DNA of 64,000 nt from an uncultured Erythrobacter sp. (GTDB lineage Bacteria; Pseudomonadota; Alphaproteobacteria; Sphingomonadales; Sphingomonadaceae), in NCBI GenBank assembly GCA_947503275.1, contig CANNCZ010000001.1, positions 1,116,001 through 1,180,000 of the forward strand, given 5' to 3'. Position numbers and translations under genes: made by a program. Each line of letters opens with the position of its first letter. Position 1 is the first letter of the stretch. Positions 1-8,672 of this stretch are shown here, piece after piece. The notes under the pieces are model-generated. The model saw nothing but the letters and a program-made list of their open reading frames with translations, was not told the origin of the DNA and did no database searches.

Positions 1-2
1 TC

Positions 3-1310
3 TACTTGTCAGGCTGGATGGTTGCTGCTTTGCGCAGTGAGTTTGGCCCGCTGCCTGATCAATCCATGCACGAAAAGACGAGCGTTCCGGCGCTGATCGA
101 AGAGCTTTACACCTTCCTCAAGCAAGCGGACGCACGCGAACTTGGCGGTCTCTTCCGTGAACTCGACGCAGCGCGTGATGCAGGGGATGAGGTCAAAGCG
201 AAGGACATTCAGAACCAGATCGACAATTACGAAACCCATGTCGTGCCGATTATCGCAGACATCGATGCGGGCTTTGGTAATGCCGAGGCGACATATTTGC
301 TTGCCAAAAAAATGATTGAAGCGGGCGCATGCGCCCTGCAAATCGAAAATCAGGTTTCGGACGAAAAGCAATGTGGTCACCAGGACGGCAAAGTTACCGT
401 GCCGCACGAAGACTTTGCACAGAAGATCCGCGCCTGCCGCCACGCCTTCCTAGAAATGGGCGTTGAAGACGGCGTTATCGTTGCTCGCACTGACTCGCTC
501 GGCGCTGGCCTGACGAAGCAAATTGCTTTCACCAAAGAGCCAGGCGATCTGGGCGACCAGTACAACGCGTTCCTCGATTGCGATGAGGTCGACCCAGCGA
601 ACATCACCAACGGTCAGGTCTTCATCAGCCGCGATGGCAAACTGATGGCACCTAAACGCCTTCCATCCAACCTGTTCCAGTTCCGCGCTGGCACCGGCGA
701 GGACCGATGCGTTCTCGACGGGATCACATCGCTTCAGGCGGGCGCTGACCTGCTTTGGATCGAGACTGAGAAGCCGCATGTTGAGCAGATCGCTGGTATG
801 GTCGACCGCATCCGCGAAGTCGTCCCCAATGCCAAGCTGGTCTACAACAACTCGCCTAGCTTTAATTGGACGCTTAATTTCCGTCAGCAAGTGTTTGACG
901 CATGGGAAGCGGCTGGCAAGGACGTGTCTTCCTATGACCGTGCCGGTCTTATGAGCATTGATTATGACACCACCGATTTGGCTGTCGAAGCTGATGAGCG
1001 TATTCGTACGTTCCAGGCCGATGCTGCGAAACGCGCTGGCATCTTCCACCACCTCATCACCTTGCCGACCTATCACACTGCGGCGCTCAGCACCGATAAC
1101 CTCGCTAAAGAGTACTTCGGTGACCAAGCAATGCTCGGCTATGTCAAGAACGTCCAACGCGAAGAGATCCGTCAAGGTATCGCTTGCGTGAAGCACCAGA
1201 ACATGGCCGGCAGCGACATTGGTGATGATCACAAGGAATACTTCGCCGGTGAAGCTGCCTTGAAAGCGGGCGGCAAGGACAACACGATGAACCAGTTCGC
1301 TGCTGCATAA
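3..1310 (+). CDS. aceA: Isocitrate lyase, 5'-truncated by the window edge
   Basis: Cleaves isocitrate to glyoxylate and succinate in the glyoxylate shunt, allowing growth on acetate or fatty acids. The reading frame is already open at base 3 (Tyr-Leu-Ser-Gly-Trp, typical of the N-terminal third of the family), so the TTG at 6 is not a real start and the gene begins outside the window. The family signature KQCGH with its catalytic Cys is encoded at about 366-380. About 435 residues are visible. Because isocitrate lyases of the longer class run to about 530 residues, roughly a fifth of the protein is probably missing. The C-terminus is intact and ends TAA. Downstream lie a strong hairpin and a small hypothetical gene on the same strand. 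Family assignment is firm; the total length is inferred. Confidence 0.95.
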   Translation, partial: YLSGWMVAALRSEFGPLPDQSMHEKTSVPALIEELYTFLKQADARELGGLFRELDAARDAGDEVKAKDIQNQIDNYETHVVPIIADIDAGFGNAEATYLLAKKMIEAGACALQIENQVSDEKQCGHQDGKVTVPHEDFAQKIRACRHAFLEMGVEDGVIVARTDSLGAGLTKQIAFTKEPGDLGDQYNAFLDCDEVDPANITNGQVFISRDGKLMAPKRLPSNLFQFRAGTGEDRCVLDGITSLQAGADLLWIETEKPHVEQIAGMVDRIREVVPNAKLVYNNSPSFNWTLNFRQQVFDAWEAAGKDVSSYDRAGLMSIDYDTTDLAVEADERIRTFQADAAKRAGIFHHLITLPTYHTAALSTDNLAKEYFGDQAMLGYVKNVQREEIRQGIACVKHQNMAGSDIGDDHKEYFAGEAALKAGGKDNTMNQFAAA

Positions 1311-1324
1311 GCAGTCGGAGAGGG

Positions 1325-1364
1325 GTTCCCGCAGGGCACACATATAATGTGGTCTTGCGGGAAC
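1325..1364 (+). other. Long imperfect hairpin after aceA
   Basis: An inverted repeat of 8 bases (GTTCCCGC at 1325-1332, GCGGGAAC at 1357-1364) encloses a second inner stem (CACAT 1339-1343, ATGTG 1347-1351). It sits 15 bases after the aceA stop codon. No run of T follows, so it is not a textbook intrinsic terminator. It could stabilise the 3' end of the aceA transcript or lie in the leader of the next small gene. Confidence 0.6.
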
Positions 1365-1432
1365 TGACCCAATTCTCCATGAGCTTAACTCATCACCCGG
1401 TCCAAATGCGGACTTTCGGCAAGAGAGAAACA

Positions 1433-1618
1433 ATGAGCGACACTGACACTCCCAAAAGCGAACCTTCACGCGCCCGTGCGCTGCTTTCAACCGCAGACAT
1501 GAAATTGTTGCGCCGTGCATTGGAAAGCCACGCACGTGGAACTGAGGATCGCGATGAACTCGCCAAGATCAACGCGCTGCATCACCGTTTGGGCACCTAT
1601 GTGCCGGATGCGACGTAA
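1433..1618 (+). CDS. Small hypothetical protein downstream of aceA
   Basis: A 61-residue soluble, charged protein starting MSDTDTPKSEP and ending GTYVPDAT. The ATG at 1433 is preferred over upstream in-frame starts because a purine-rich AAGAGAG lies a few bases upstream and the N-terminal extension would run through the aceA hairpin. There is no signal peptide, membrane segment or known motif. The middle is predicted helical (LLSTADMKLLRRALESHARG, then LAKINALHHRLG). It is co-directional with aceA, about 120 bases away, and may share its transcript. I do not recognise a named family; a small regulator or accessory protein is possible but unsupported. Confidence 0.6.
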   Translation: MSDTDTPKSEPSRARALLSTADMKLLRRALESHARGTEDRDELAKINALHHRLGTYVPDAT

Positions 1619-1631
1619 GACCACGTTTTAA

Positions 1632-1675
1632 GGCACTCAGAATAGAGTGCCGACCAGTTCTCCTGGGGAGGAGAA
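1632..1675 (+). repeat. Two tandem perfect hairpins
   Basis: Two short perfect inverted repeats follow the small gene. GGCACTC (1632-1638) pairs with GAGTGCC (1645-1651) around a six-base loop. TTCTCCT (1658-1664) pairs with AGGAGAA (1669-1675) around GGGG. They come directly before a third, longer hairpin at 1677-1716, giving three stems within 85 bases between convergent genes. Confidence 0.55.
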
Positions 1676-1676
1676 T

Positions 1677-1716
1677 ACGGCCGTCGGATACAGGTTCGCC
1701 TGTACCCGGCGGCCGT
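1677..1716 (+). terminator. Probable bidirectional terminator with UUCG loop
   Basis: ACGGCCG (1677-1683) pairs with CGGCCGT (1710-1716). The stem continues with one G-U pair and one mismatch into a six-pair inner stem, TACAGG / CCTGTA, closed by the very stable TTCG tetraloop at 1695-1698. A T-rich stretch (TATCGTTT) follows on the plus strand. It lies between the plus-strand aceA group and the minus-strand amidohydrolase, so it can serve both. Confidence 0.7.
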
Positions 1717-1723
1717 TATCGTT

Positions 1724-3067
1724 TCAGCCCCCGCTCTTGGGCATCAGGTCCAATGTCGCCGCTGTTAGCGCTTCTGTCGCTGTTGCAATCACGACCGGAG
1801 CATCAGGCGCCCAAAAAGGTGAGTGCAGGCTTGGCAACTCAACCTCGCCGCGTTCTGAGGCTTCGAACTGCTCTTGCGGAACGCCGCCGACCCAAAAGAT
1901 CAGCGATTGCACATTCTCTGGGTCCGCGCGGTAGAATTGGCCGAAATCCTCACCGCCCATAACGCTGGGCGTCTCCATAACGCGCTCTTCAAACCGTTCT
2001 GACAGTCCAGCCATCACCTGTTCGGTAAACTCAGGGCTGTTGTAGGTCGATGGTGTGTAAGGGTCCTGCACCGTCATTGTCGGCAGTTTGTCATCGGGCA
2101 TACCAGCAGCAATCGCCTCTCCGCGTGCTATCCGTTCAATCCCTTCGAGCAGGCTTGCGCGCACCTCGTCGGTGTAGCTGCGCACGGTAATCTGCAGGCG
2201 CGCTTCGTCACTGATAATGTTGTGCTTCGATCCCGCGCGGAAGCTGCCCACTGTGACCACCGCAGGGTCAAGCGGGCTGATCTCGCGGCTGACCAGCGTT
2301 TGCAAGCGCATAACGATCGCAGAGCCGATCACCACTGGGTCGATCGTAGTATGCGGGTACGCGCCATGTCCGCCAATGCCGGGGACCACCACATCGACGC
2401 TGTCGACATTGGCCAGCGCAAAGCCCTTCGAATAGCCGATAAAGCCCGCAGGTGCGCCCGCCGCGTCATGGAAGGCGAGCACATAGTCAGGCTTTGGAAA
2501 CCGCTCAAACAGCCCATCCTCCAGCATTGCAAGCGCGCCCTCGCCCGTCTCCTCTGCCGGTTGCAGGATCATCACGAGAGTGCCCGACCATTGATCCTTG
2601 CGTTCAGCGAGCAGCTGCGCCGCGCCGATCCACGCCGCCATATGCGTATCGTGTCCGCAGGCATGCATCACGCCCGTCTCAACGCCGCTCGCAGGCACCG
2701 CTGTGCGGGTGGAGGCAAATGGCAGGCCGGTCTGCTCGATCACGGGCAGTCCATCCATGTCCGCGCGTAGCATGACCGTGGGGCCTTCGCCGTTCTCCAT
2801 CACCGCGACAACGCCGGTGCGCCCGACGCCCTCTGTCACAGTGAAGCCCAATGCCCGCGCGCGTTCCGCCAGTTTGGCTGCGGTCTCGTGTTCTTGAAAG
2901 CTCAGTTCAGGGTTTGCATGCAGGTCCTGATACAGCTCAACCAGGCCCGGCATGTCTTCCATCACCGCCGCGCGCAGGCCATCACTAGCATCCGTGTGAG
3001 CCTCTGCCAGCACGGGAGATACCCATACCATTGCGAGGGCGGCGCCTGCCATTAGCTGCTTGATCAT
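1724..3067 (-). CDS. Secreted M20-family amidohydrolase
   Basis: A 447-residue metal-dependent amidohydrolase of the peptidase M20D group (hippurate / N-acyl-amino-acid hydrolase-like), expected to split N-acyl amino acids in the periplasm. The N-terminus (MIKQLMAGAALAMVWVSPVLA) is a signal peptide with likely cleavage near residue 21. The metal-ligand motif CGHDTH is at residues 137-142 and the Glu-Glu pair at 172-173, with a dimerisation domain in the middle. The ATG at 3067 is chosen over an upstream in-frame TTG because GGGGAG lies 8 bases before it. The SLC13 transporter gene is immediately upstream on the same strand (38 bases), so import of an organic acid and hydrolysis of its amide could be linked; that link is inference. 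The exact substrate cannot be read from the sequence. Confidence 0.88.
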   Translation of the reverse strand: MIKQLMAGAALAMVWVSPVLAEAHTDASDGLRAAVMEDMPGLVELYQDLHANPELSFQEHETAAKLAERARALGFTVTEGVGRTGVVAVMENGEGPTVMLRADMDGLPVIEQTGLPFASTRTAVPASGVETGVMHACGHDTHMAAWIGAAQLLAERKDQWSGTLVMILQPAEETGEGALAMLEDGLFERFPKPDYVLAFHDAAGAPAGFIGYSKGFALANVDSVDVVVPGIGGHGAYPHTTIDPVVIGSAIVMRLQTLVSREISPLDPAVVTVGSFRAGSKHNIISDEARLQITVRSYTDEVRASLLEGIERIARGEAIAAGMPDDKLPTMTVQDPYTPSTYNSPEFTEQVMAGLSERFEERVMETPSVMGGEDFGQFYRADPENVQSLIFWVGGVPQEQFEASERGEVELPSLHSPFWAPDAPVVIATATEALTAATLDLMPKSGG

Positions 3068-3105
3068 GCCCAATTCTCCCCGTTTCAATTCTATTTATAC
3101 GCGCG

Positions 3106-4935
3106 TTAAAGATCGTAAAAAAGCACCAGCAGGATCGACAAAGTCGTCACCATCAACACCACGAGCGGCACACCAGTGCGGATGTAATCCGAAAATTCGT
3201 ACTTACCCTCTGCCATGATCAGCATGTTCGTCTGATAGGCAATCGGCGTCGCGTAACACAGGTTGCAGCCGAACAGCACGGCCAGGACCAGCGGCTCTGC
3301 CGGAATGCCCAGCGACGCCGCGATGCTGAACGCAATCGGCGTACCCACTGTCGCCGCTGTCGCATTGGAGGCGAAATTGGTGATGAAGGTCACAAACGCC
3401 ATGACCGCCGCCAGAACCAATGCAGGCGGCAAATAGACCAAGCCCAAAGACAACGCCTGACCCAACCACTCTGCAGCGCCGCTTTCATCGATGACACGCC
3501 CGATGGCGATACTGGCCGCAACCAGCACGATAACTTGGCCAGAAAGCGCCCTGCCCACCCGGTCAAACTTCACGCACCCGGTCACGAACATCAGGATCGC
3601 CCCGGCAAGCGCGCTAATCGCGATGGGGAAGATACCAACGGCTGCAGTGACCACGGAAAAGCCCATGATGGCGGCCGCTAACAATGCTTTCGAACGGCGC
3701 GGCAGTTCGCGTGCCCCTTCGAGCATTAAGAGCGCATCTGCGCGGGCAAAGGCTTGCAGGTCGTCTTCCAGACCCATCACAAGCAACACATCGCCCTCTG
3801 AAATACGCAGATCGCCGCCGTCAGAGTATTGGTTGCGCTCTCCCAGCAAGCGGTCCGGGCGGTGAATGCCCAGCACTGCGACCGAATAAAGGTCAGCGAT
3901 CCCGGAGCTGGTGAGCGTACGGGTGATGAGGCGCGAGTCCGCCGTCACCGTCATCTCAACCACCATCACATCTGCGCCTTGTGAAGACGACATCCGCTTA
4001 ATGCGGTCGAGCACCCAGCTTGGCGCAAGCTCACCTTTCAGCTCACGCGTTGCATCCTCCAAAGCCTCATGACTGCCAGAGATATGCAGGCGCTGCTGCG
4101 GTTGCAGCGGGCCAGTGGGAGGGTTGTGAAGAGTGATGCCCTTGGGCAGCTTTTCCTCAATCATGGAAAGCTCTGCGCCTGCAAGAACGGATTGATTACC
4201 GACCCGGAAACGCGTGTGGAAATGGCGTTCATTCGCCGCCGCCTCGGTGCGATTGTCACCCAATAGGCGCGGCATAACGAGCCACATATATGGCAGCGCC
4301 ACCAACGCCGCGAGAAGCACAATGGGCGTAAAGTCGAACACGCCGATATTGCGCATGCCCAGATCAACCGCGATGGAGACCACAAGGATATTGGTCGATG
4401 TGCCAATCGTCGTTGCCAAACCGCCGATCAGAGAGGCAGCGTTGAGCGGCATCAAAGTCTTAGACGTTGCCATTGCCCCACGTTGTGCGAGCGCTGCGAA
4501 TATGGGGATCATCAACACCAAAACCGGCGTGTTGTTGACGAACATCGACAGGATCAGCGCGATAAGCAGCGAAACCAACAGGCCTAGCTGCAAGTTAAAC
4601 TTAAACACCCGCTCCAATATCCGCGCCGATGGCTCCAAAGCGCCGGTCACCACCAGCCCCCTGCCCATGATCATCAGCGCGCAAATCGTGATCAGCGCAT
4701 AGTGTCCAAACCCTCCAAATGCGAGCGCGAGACCGTCTGTCGGACTTGCTTCGACTTGGAGGCCCGTCACCGGATCAATTGTTTTAAGCGGGAAGAAATA
4801 GAGCCCCACCGCGATCACTGCGATGGTGAGCAACGACACGATCTCAATCGACATCCGCCCACGGACAAATCCGACGAACATCGCGATCGTAAGCAGCATG
4901 GCCGCTATGGCGTGATAGGAGGGGAGCTCTAGCAT
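3106..4935 (-). CDS. SLC13-family anion permease with RCK_C domains
   Basis: A 609-residue inner-membrane transporter of the divalent anion:Na+ symporter (SLC13/ArsB-like) class. Two hydrophobic halves (about residues 8-225 and 415-609) each carry the paired Ser/Asn-Thr motifs of the fold: VNNTP (133-137) and GTSTN (178-182) in the first, SNATAAT and ATPIAYQTN in the second. Between them is a cytosolic block with two TrkA-C (RCK_C) domains, about 240-305 and 318-402, which usually sense a ligand. I start at the Met of MLELPSYHAI because the 30 upstream in-frame residues are polar and unlike the family N-terminus. Sulfate, dicarboxylate or another anion are all possible. It is 38 bases upstream of the amidohydrolase on the same strand. 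Confidence 0.85.
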   Translation of the reverse strand: MLELPSYHAIAAMLLTIAMFVGFVRGRMSIEIVSLLTIAVIAVGLYFFPLKTIDPVTGLQVEASPTDGLALAFGGFGHYALITICALMIMGRGLVVTGALEPSARILERVFKFNLQLGLLVSLLIALILSMFVNNTPVLVLMIPIFAALAQRGAMATSKTLMPLNAASLIGGLATTIGTSTNILVVSIAVDLGMRNIGVFDFTPIVLLAALVALPYMWLVMPRLLGDNRTEAAANERHFHTRFRVGNQSVLAGAELSMIEEKLPKGITLHNPPTGPLQPQQRLHISGSHEALEDATRELKGELAPSWVLDRIKRMSSSQGADVMVVEMTVTADSRLITRTLTSSGIADLYSVAVLGIHRPDRLLGERNQYSDGGDLRISEGDVLLVMGLEDDLQAFARADALLMLEGARELPRRSKALLAAAIMGFSVVTAAVGIFPIAISALAGAILMFVTGCVKFDRVGRALSGQVIVLVAASIAIGRVIDESGAAEWLGQALSLGLVYLPPALVLAAVMAFVTFITNFASNATAATVGTPIAFSIAASLGIPAEPLVLAVLFGCNLCYATPIAYQTNMLIMAEGKYEFSDYIRTGVPLVVLMVTTLSILLVLFYDL

Positions 4936-5067
4936 ATTTGCGTCACAACCTGATCTCTCAAAGCCGCGCCCGATTGGCAAGGAGTTTTCGATGTCCGGGT
5001 TGCTCTTGCCGGCTCGCTCGCGCAAGGGGGCGGCACAAAAGACAAGCGCTACAGGGAGAAAGCAGCC

Positions 5068-6117
5068 ATGCAGGCACTGGTATTCAACGGGCCACGCGAC
5101 ATTCGCTATGAAAGCTATCCCGACCCTGAATTGCGCAGCGCCAACAGCGCAATCCTAAAGGTAGAAAGCTGCTCGATCTGCGGCAGTGACCTGCATATGT
5201 ATCACGGTGCGCATATCGGAAACACGCAATATGGCGAGGACACGCCGCACTTTTGCGTAGGCCACGAATTTATCGGCGAAGTGGTCGAAGCGGGCAATGA
5301 TGTGCACGGCTTCAAAGTCGGCGACAAAGTGCTCGCCGCAGGCGGCACGGGATGCGGAACATGCCCCAAATGCCTGACCGGACAAGCGGAACTGTGCCGG
5401 CAATCAACGGCCTTTGGTTTGGGTAAAAGCCTTGAGGGCGGACAAGCGCAATTTGTGAATGTGCCCAATGCCGATGCTACGCTGTATTCCACCGATGGCC
5501 TAACCACCGAACAATCCTTGCTGCTAACAGATGGCATGGCAACCGCCTATTTCGGCCTTACCCGCGCCGACCCAAAACCGGGCGGCACAGTCGCTGTTGT
5601 CGGCCTTGGCCCAATTGGGATTATCGGGGTGGAGCTAGCCTTCGTACTTGGCGCATCTCGCGTCTTTGCCATCGATCCTGTGCAATCCCGGCGCGATATG
5701 GCTGCGGGATTGGGTGCAGAGGTGTTTGCCCCCGGCCCCGACCTTTACGCTCAAATCATGGAAGCAACGGACGGCGCAGGCGTGCAATCGGTGTTTGAGG
5801 CATCGGGAGCCAAAGGCGCGATCAATTCGGTCCTGCCGCTGGTCGCACGGCGTGGCTCGGCGAGTTTCATCGGCATTCCTGAGCCCGACGATGCGCTGCC
5901 TTTGCCGCTGATCATGTTCAAGAATGTGACCGTGCGCGGCGGCATTTGCGATGTGCAGAATATGTGGCAGCACCTCGTACCATTAGTGCAAAGTGGCCGG
6001 GTGAAAGCCGACGGCCTGTTCAGCCACAATTTCGACCTCAAAGACGGAGCAGAAGCCTACCGTGTGTTTGATGCGCGCGAAGATGGCGTGATCAAACTGC
6101 GGATCGATGTGAGCTAA
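5068..6117 (+). CDS. Zinc-dependent medium-chain alcohol dehydrogenase
   Basis: A 349-residue MDR-family dehydrogenase oxidising an alcohol or polyol with NAD(P). Catalytic zinc ligands are visible as C38 (in CSICGSD) and H66-E67 (GHE). The structural-zinc lobe has the spacing C96-x2-C99-x2-C102-x7-C110. The Rossmann loop GLGPIG follows at about residue 177. A purine-rich GGGAGAAAG lies upstream of the ATG. The gene is divergent from the SLC13 permease and convergent with the membrane-protein gene, whose TAG stop overlaps this TAA by sharing CTAA at 6114-6117. Threonine- or sorbitol-dehydrogenase-like substrates are possible; the sequence does not decide. Confidence 0.88.
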   Translation: MQALVFNGPRDIRYESYPDPELRSANSAILKVESCSICGSDLHMYHGAHIGNTQYGEDTPHFCVGHEFIGEVVEAGNDVHGFKVGDKVLAAGGTGCGTCPKCLTGQAELCRQSTAFGLGKSLEGGQAQFVNVPNADATLYSTDGLTTEQSLLLTDGMATAYFGLTRADPKPGGTVAVVGLGPIGIIGVELAFVLGASRVFAIDPVQSRRDMAAGLGAEVFAPGPDLYAQIMEATDGAGVQSVFEASGAKGAINSVLPLVARRGSASFIGIPEPDDALPLPLIMFKNVTVRGGICDVQNMWQHLVPLVQSGRVKADGLFSHNFDLKDGAEAYRVFDAREDGVIKLRIDVS

Positions 6118-6863
6118 TCACGCGCCAGCTTTGCGTCGGCGTGATCCTGAGGGTCCGACAAAGGCGCAACAACGCGCCCCTGTGTAAGCCATGAGATACC
6201 GAATGCGGAGAGGATCAACGCCTCTGCCCAGAATGTGAGATTGCGCGCATTCCACAGATCGCCGAACAGCAAATCGCCGATGGCAATCGCAATGGCGCTC
6301 ACCGCGATCGTAATGCCTGACGTGATGTAAACCGCATTGCGGCGGCGCTTTGCTGGCGTGGGAATTGCTTCAACGCCGCCCTCATCCACCGGCACTTTGG
6401 TGAAGACGAAGAGGCAGAAAAAGGCGAGGATGGCAAACAACACGCCCGCAGCGCCCGCATGCACCCAATACCCAACCCGAGGGTAGAGCGCCTCACCATC
6501 GAGCATCCAACCATCCATTGGCACAAACGCAACCACAAAGGCTGCGAATCCCGCAATGGTGGCAAGCTGCGCCACTTTGGGCGTCCACCCGCGATAGGCC
6601 ATCAAGAGCGCGCCAATCGCGATCAGGCATCCGACAAAGAAATCGCCCAGCGCAATCGGCTCATAATAATATCCCGACAGAGCATCGCGAAACCGACCAA
6701 GCGCCAACCCGCCTAACCCCGTCACCACAGGCATTCCCAGCGCAACCATGCCAACAAACCGCGCCAATCGCCGCTGATCAAAGCGCAATTTGGGATCGCG
6801 CGCATACACATAATCGCGCGGTGGCTGATATCGGGTGGGTCCGGTTTCGAAGGGAGTTTGCAA
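6114..6863 (-). CDS. Multi-spanning membrane protein with TTG start behind tRNA-Leu
   Basis: A 249-residue integral membrane protein with about six or seven hydrophobic segments. The block SGYYYEP...DFFVG...YRG, followed by a Phe-Val-Pro turn, recurs in an uncharacterised family of bacterial membrane proteins. The start is set at TTG 6863: a strong AAGGAG (6871-6876) lies 7 bases upstream, and an earlier start would run into the tRNA gene. It follows tRNA-Leu(CAA) and its T8 tract by only about 20 bases on the same strand, so its transcript may come from read-through of the tRNA promoter. Its stop overlaps the stop of the convergent dehydrogenase. Function is unknown; no catalytic motif is visible. 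Confidence 0.8.
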   Translation of the reverse strand: MQTPFETGPTRYQPPRDYVYARDPKLRFDQRRLARFVGMVALGMPVVTGLGGLALGRFRDALSGYYYEPIALGDFFVGCLIAIGALLMAYRGWTPKVAQLATIAGFAAFVVAFVPMDGWMLDGEALYPRVGYWVHAGAAGVLFAILAFFCLFVFTKVPVDEGGVEAIPTPAKRRRNAVYITSGITIAVSAIAIAIGDLLFGDLWNARNLTFWAEALILSAFGISWLTQGRVVAPLSDPQDHADAKLARD

Positions 6864-6870
6864 GCGAATG

Positions 6871-6876
6871 CTCCTT
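6871..6876 (-). promoter_or_regulatory. Ribosome-binding site deciding a TTG start
   Basis: AAGGAG on the minus strand, 7 bases from TTG at 6863. It falls just after the T tract that ends the tRNA-Leu transcript, and it decides the start of the membrane-protein gene. Confidence 0.75.
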
Positions 6877-6888
6877 GCGAACCTACGC

Positions 6889-6896
6889 AAAAAAAA
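6889..6896 (-). terminator. T8 tract after tRNA-Leu
   Basis: Eight consecutive T residues on the minus strand directly follow the encoded CCA of tRNA-Leu. The tRNA acceptor/T-arm stem may act as the hairpin part, giving an intrinsic termination signal. Confidence 0.55.
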
Positions 6897-6981
6897 TGGT
6901 GCCCCTGGCCCGACTCGAACGGGCACTCCGTCAGGAATTCGATTTTGAGTCGAACGCGTCTACCAATTCCACCACAGGGGC
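6897..6981 (-). tRNA. tRNA-Leu (anticodon CAA)
   Basis: An 85-base cloverleaf. The acceptor stem GCCCCTG pairs with CAGGGGC, A is the discriminator and CCA is encoded. The anticodon stem TTCGA / TCGAA encloses CTCAAAA, so the anticodon is CAA (reads UUG). A long variable arm follows (class II), and the T-arm has GTTCGAGTC. It reads the TTG codon, which is also the start codon of the next gene downstream. Confidence 0.97.
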
Positions 6982-6999
6982 ACCCTGCGTGAGCACGCG

Positions 7000-7028
7000 C
7001 TGTTAGCGGGGCCACGCGCGCGCTTCAA
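7000..7028 (-). promoter_or_regulatory. Candidate promoter of tRNA-Leu
   Basis: On the minus strand TTGAAG (7023-7028) and TAACAG (7000-7005) are separated by 17 bases, and the predicted start lies about 12 bases before the tRNA 5' end. Both hexamers are near the housekeeping sigma consensus. Confidence 0.5.
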
Positions 7029-7033
7029 GCCCT

Positions 7034-7852
7034 CTATCGCAGTGAACCTGCCAAAAGCTTGTGCATCTTCGAATGCAGCTTGTCATTTGCGGCAAGAACC
7101 TGCGCCGAATGGATCGGGTTGGAACGCCCACGATAATCGCTGACAAAGCCGCCGGCTTCACGGATCAGCAAGCATCCTGCCGCTGTATCCCAGTCATTCA
7201 GGCCGCTTTCCCAGAACCCATCAAAGCGCCCTTGAGCAACATATGCCATGTCGAGCGAGGCTGCGCCAAAACGACGGATGCCAGCAACCTCGGGTCCGAT
7301 AGCGCCGAAAATGCGGCTCCATTCGGCGAAATCACCGTGTCCCTGAAATGGGATGCCGGTCGCGATCAAAGCATCGCTGAGATGAGAGCGCGCTGACACA
7401 CGCAAACGGGCATCACTTAACCAAGCGCCGCGCGTTTTCTCTGCCCAATAGGTTTCGTCATTAATCGGATGATAGATCAGCGCAGCGGTCACATCGCCCC
7501 AACCTTTCCGGTCCGGACGCGGTTCCTGAACGGCAATCGAGATCGCAAAATGCGGGATGCCGTGGAGAAAATTGGACGTTCCATCCAGCGGATCGACGAT
7601 CCAGCGCGGCATATCGGGCGAGCCCTCAATAATACCCGCTTCCTCCAGCACAAAACCCCAATCGGGACGCGCATGAAGCAGTTCGTCATAGAGGATACGC
7701 TCAGCGCGCATATCGGCCTTGGACACGAAATCCGCAGGGCCTTTTCGGCTCACCTGAAGATGTTCAACTTCGCCAAAATCACGGCGCAGGCGATTGCCCG
7801 CCTTACGCGCGGCGCGCTCCATCACGCGCACCAAACCTGAAAACATGCTCAT
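7034..7852 (-). CDS. Inositol-monophosphatase family phosphatase (SuhB-like)
   Basis: A 272-residue Mg2+-dependent, Li+-sensitive-type sugar phosphatase of the IMPase superfamily. Metal-binding residues are visible as E70-E71 and the motif DPLDGT (D87, D90), with the second signature WDTAAG near residue 220. The N-terminus fits the family from the chosen ATG. The gene lies 6 bases downstream of efp on the same strand and is probably co-transcribed. Substrates of relatives include inositol-1-phosphate, NADP and 3'-phosphoadenosine phosphates; which applies here is open. A second, more distant family member is at 54904. Confidence 0.9.
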   Translation of the reverse strand: MSMFSGLVRVMERAARKAGNRLRRDFGEVEHLQVSRKGPADFVSKADMRAERILYDELLHARPDWGFVLEEAGIIEGSPDMPRWIVDPLDGTSNFLHGIPHFAISIAVQEPRPDRKGWGDVTAALIYHPINDETYWAEKTRGAWLSDARLRVSARSHLSDALIATGIPFQGHGDFAEWSRIFGAIGPEVAGIRRFGAASLDMAYVAQGRFDGFWESGLNDWDTAAGCLLIREAGGFVSDYRGRSNPIHSAQVLAANDKLHSKMHKLLAGSLR

Positions 7853-7858
7853 TGTGGA

Positions 7859-8422
7859 TCAGCCTGCTTTGCCGACATAAGTCTGCTCATACACATCGAC
7901 GATAATCCGCGTGCCTGCACCAATATGCGGCGGGACCATGATGCGCACACCATTGTCGAGCACGGCAGGTTTGTAGCTGGACGAAGCCGTCTGCCCCTTA
8001 ACCACTGCATCCGCTTCGACGATTTCAGCTTCGATCTGAGTGGGCAATTGCACGCTGATCGGTTTCTCTTCCCACAATTCCAGCATGACCTGCATACCGT
8101 CTTGCAAGAACGGACGCGCATCACCCAGCAAATCGTTCGGCAGCATGATTTGTTCGTAATTCACCTGATCCATGAAAACGAGCATGTCGCCATCTTCATA
8201 GAGGAACTGATAATCATTGGTGTCCAAGCGCACTTTTTCGACCGTATCGGCGCTGCGGAAACGGACATTGGTTTTGCGGCCATCTTGTAGATTCTTCATC
8301 TCTACCTGCATGTACGCTCCGCCTTTGCCCGGCTGAGTGTGCTGAATCTTGGCAACTTTCCAGATGCCTTTTTCATATTCGATGATGTTGCCGGGACGAA
8401 TGTCGACGCCGCTGATCTTCAT
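7859..8422 (-). CDS. efp: Translation elongation factor P
   Basis: A 187-residue protein that relieves ribosome stalling at polyproline stretches by binding between the P and E sites. The three beta-barrel domains are present: N-terminal KOW-like, central OB and C-terminal OB ending in [12 protein letters not shown]. The tip loop carries Lys33 in QPGKGGAY, the position modified by beta-lysylation in gammaproteobacteria; an Arg there would have implied rhamnosylation. The ATG at 8422 starts the conserved [11 protein letters not shown], and the 30 upstream in-frame residues do not belong to the family. A relevant client nearby is the E2 protein at 23408-24688 with its Pro-rich linker. Confidence 0.97.
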   Translation of the reverse strand: MKISGVDIRPGNIIEYEKGIWKVAKIQHTQPGKGGAYMQVEMKNLQDGRKTNVRFRSADTVEKVRLDTNDYQFLYEDGDMLVFMDQVNYEQIMLPNDLLGDARPFLQDGMQVMLELWEEKPISVQLPTQIEAEIVEADAVVKGQTASSSYKPAVLDNGVRIMVPPHIGAGTRIIVDVYEQTYVGKAG

Positions 8423-8672
8423 GGGACAATTCTCTTTGCTGGTGATGGCGCGCGTGGGCATGATGGCGCACGGCGAAAAATCAAAGCGCGCCAATAGCCG
8501 CTTGGCTCTCACACGGCAAGGCGCGCGGTTGGACGCGCAAGGACCGCAGTCAAAAACTGGCGCATCGTGATGAATGCAAAATGGTGTATCGCGAGGCGCG
8601 AATGATAGTTAACCGATTGGCTGTCGCAACTGCACAATGATACAAGCGCACGCGAAAGGTGCACCCTCCCCA

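Noticed and set aside
450..1535. 361-residue minus-strand frame opposite aceA
   Set aside because: It mirrors the isocitrate lyase codons, has no family motif and no plausible start.
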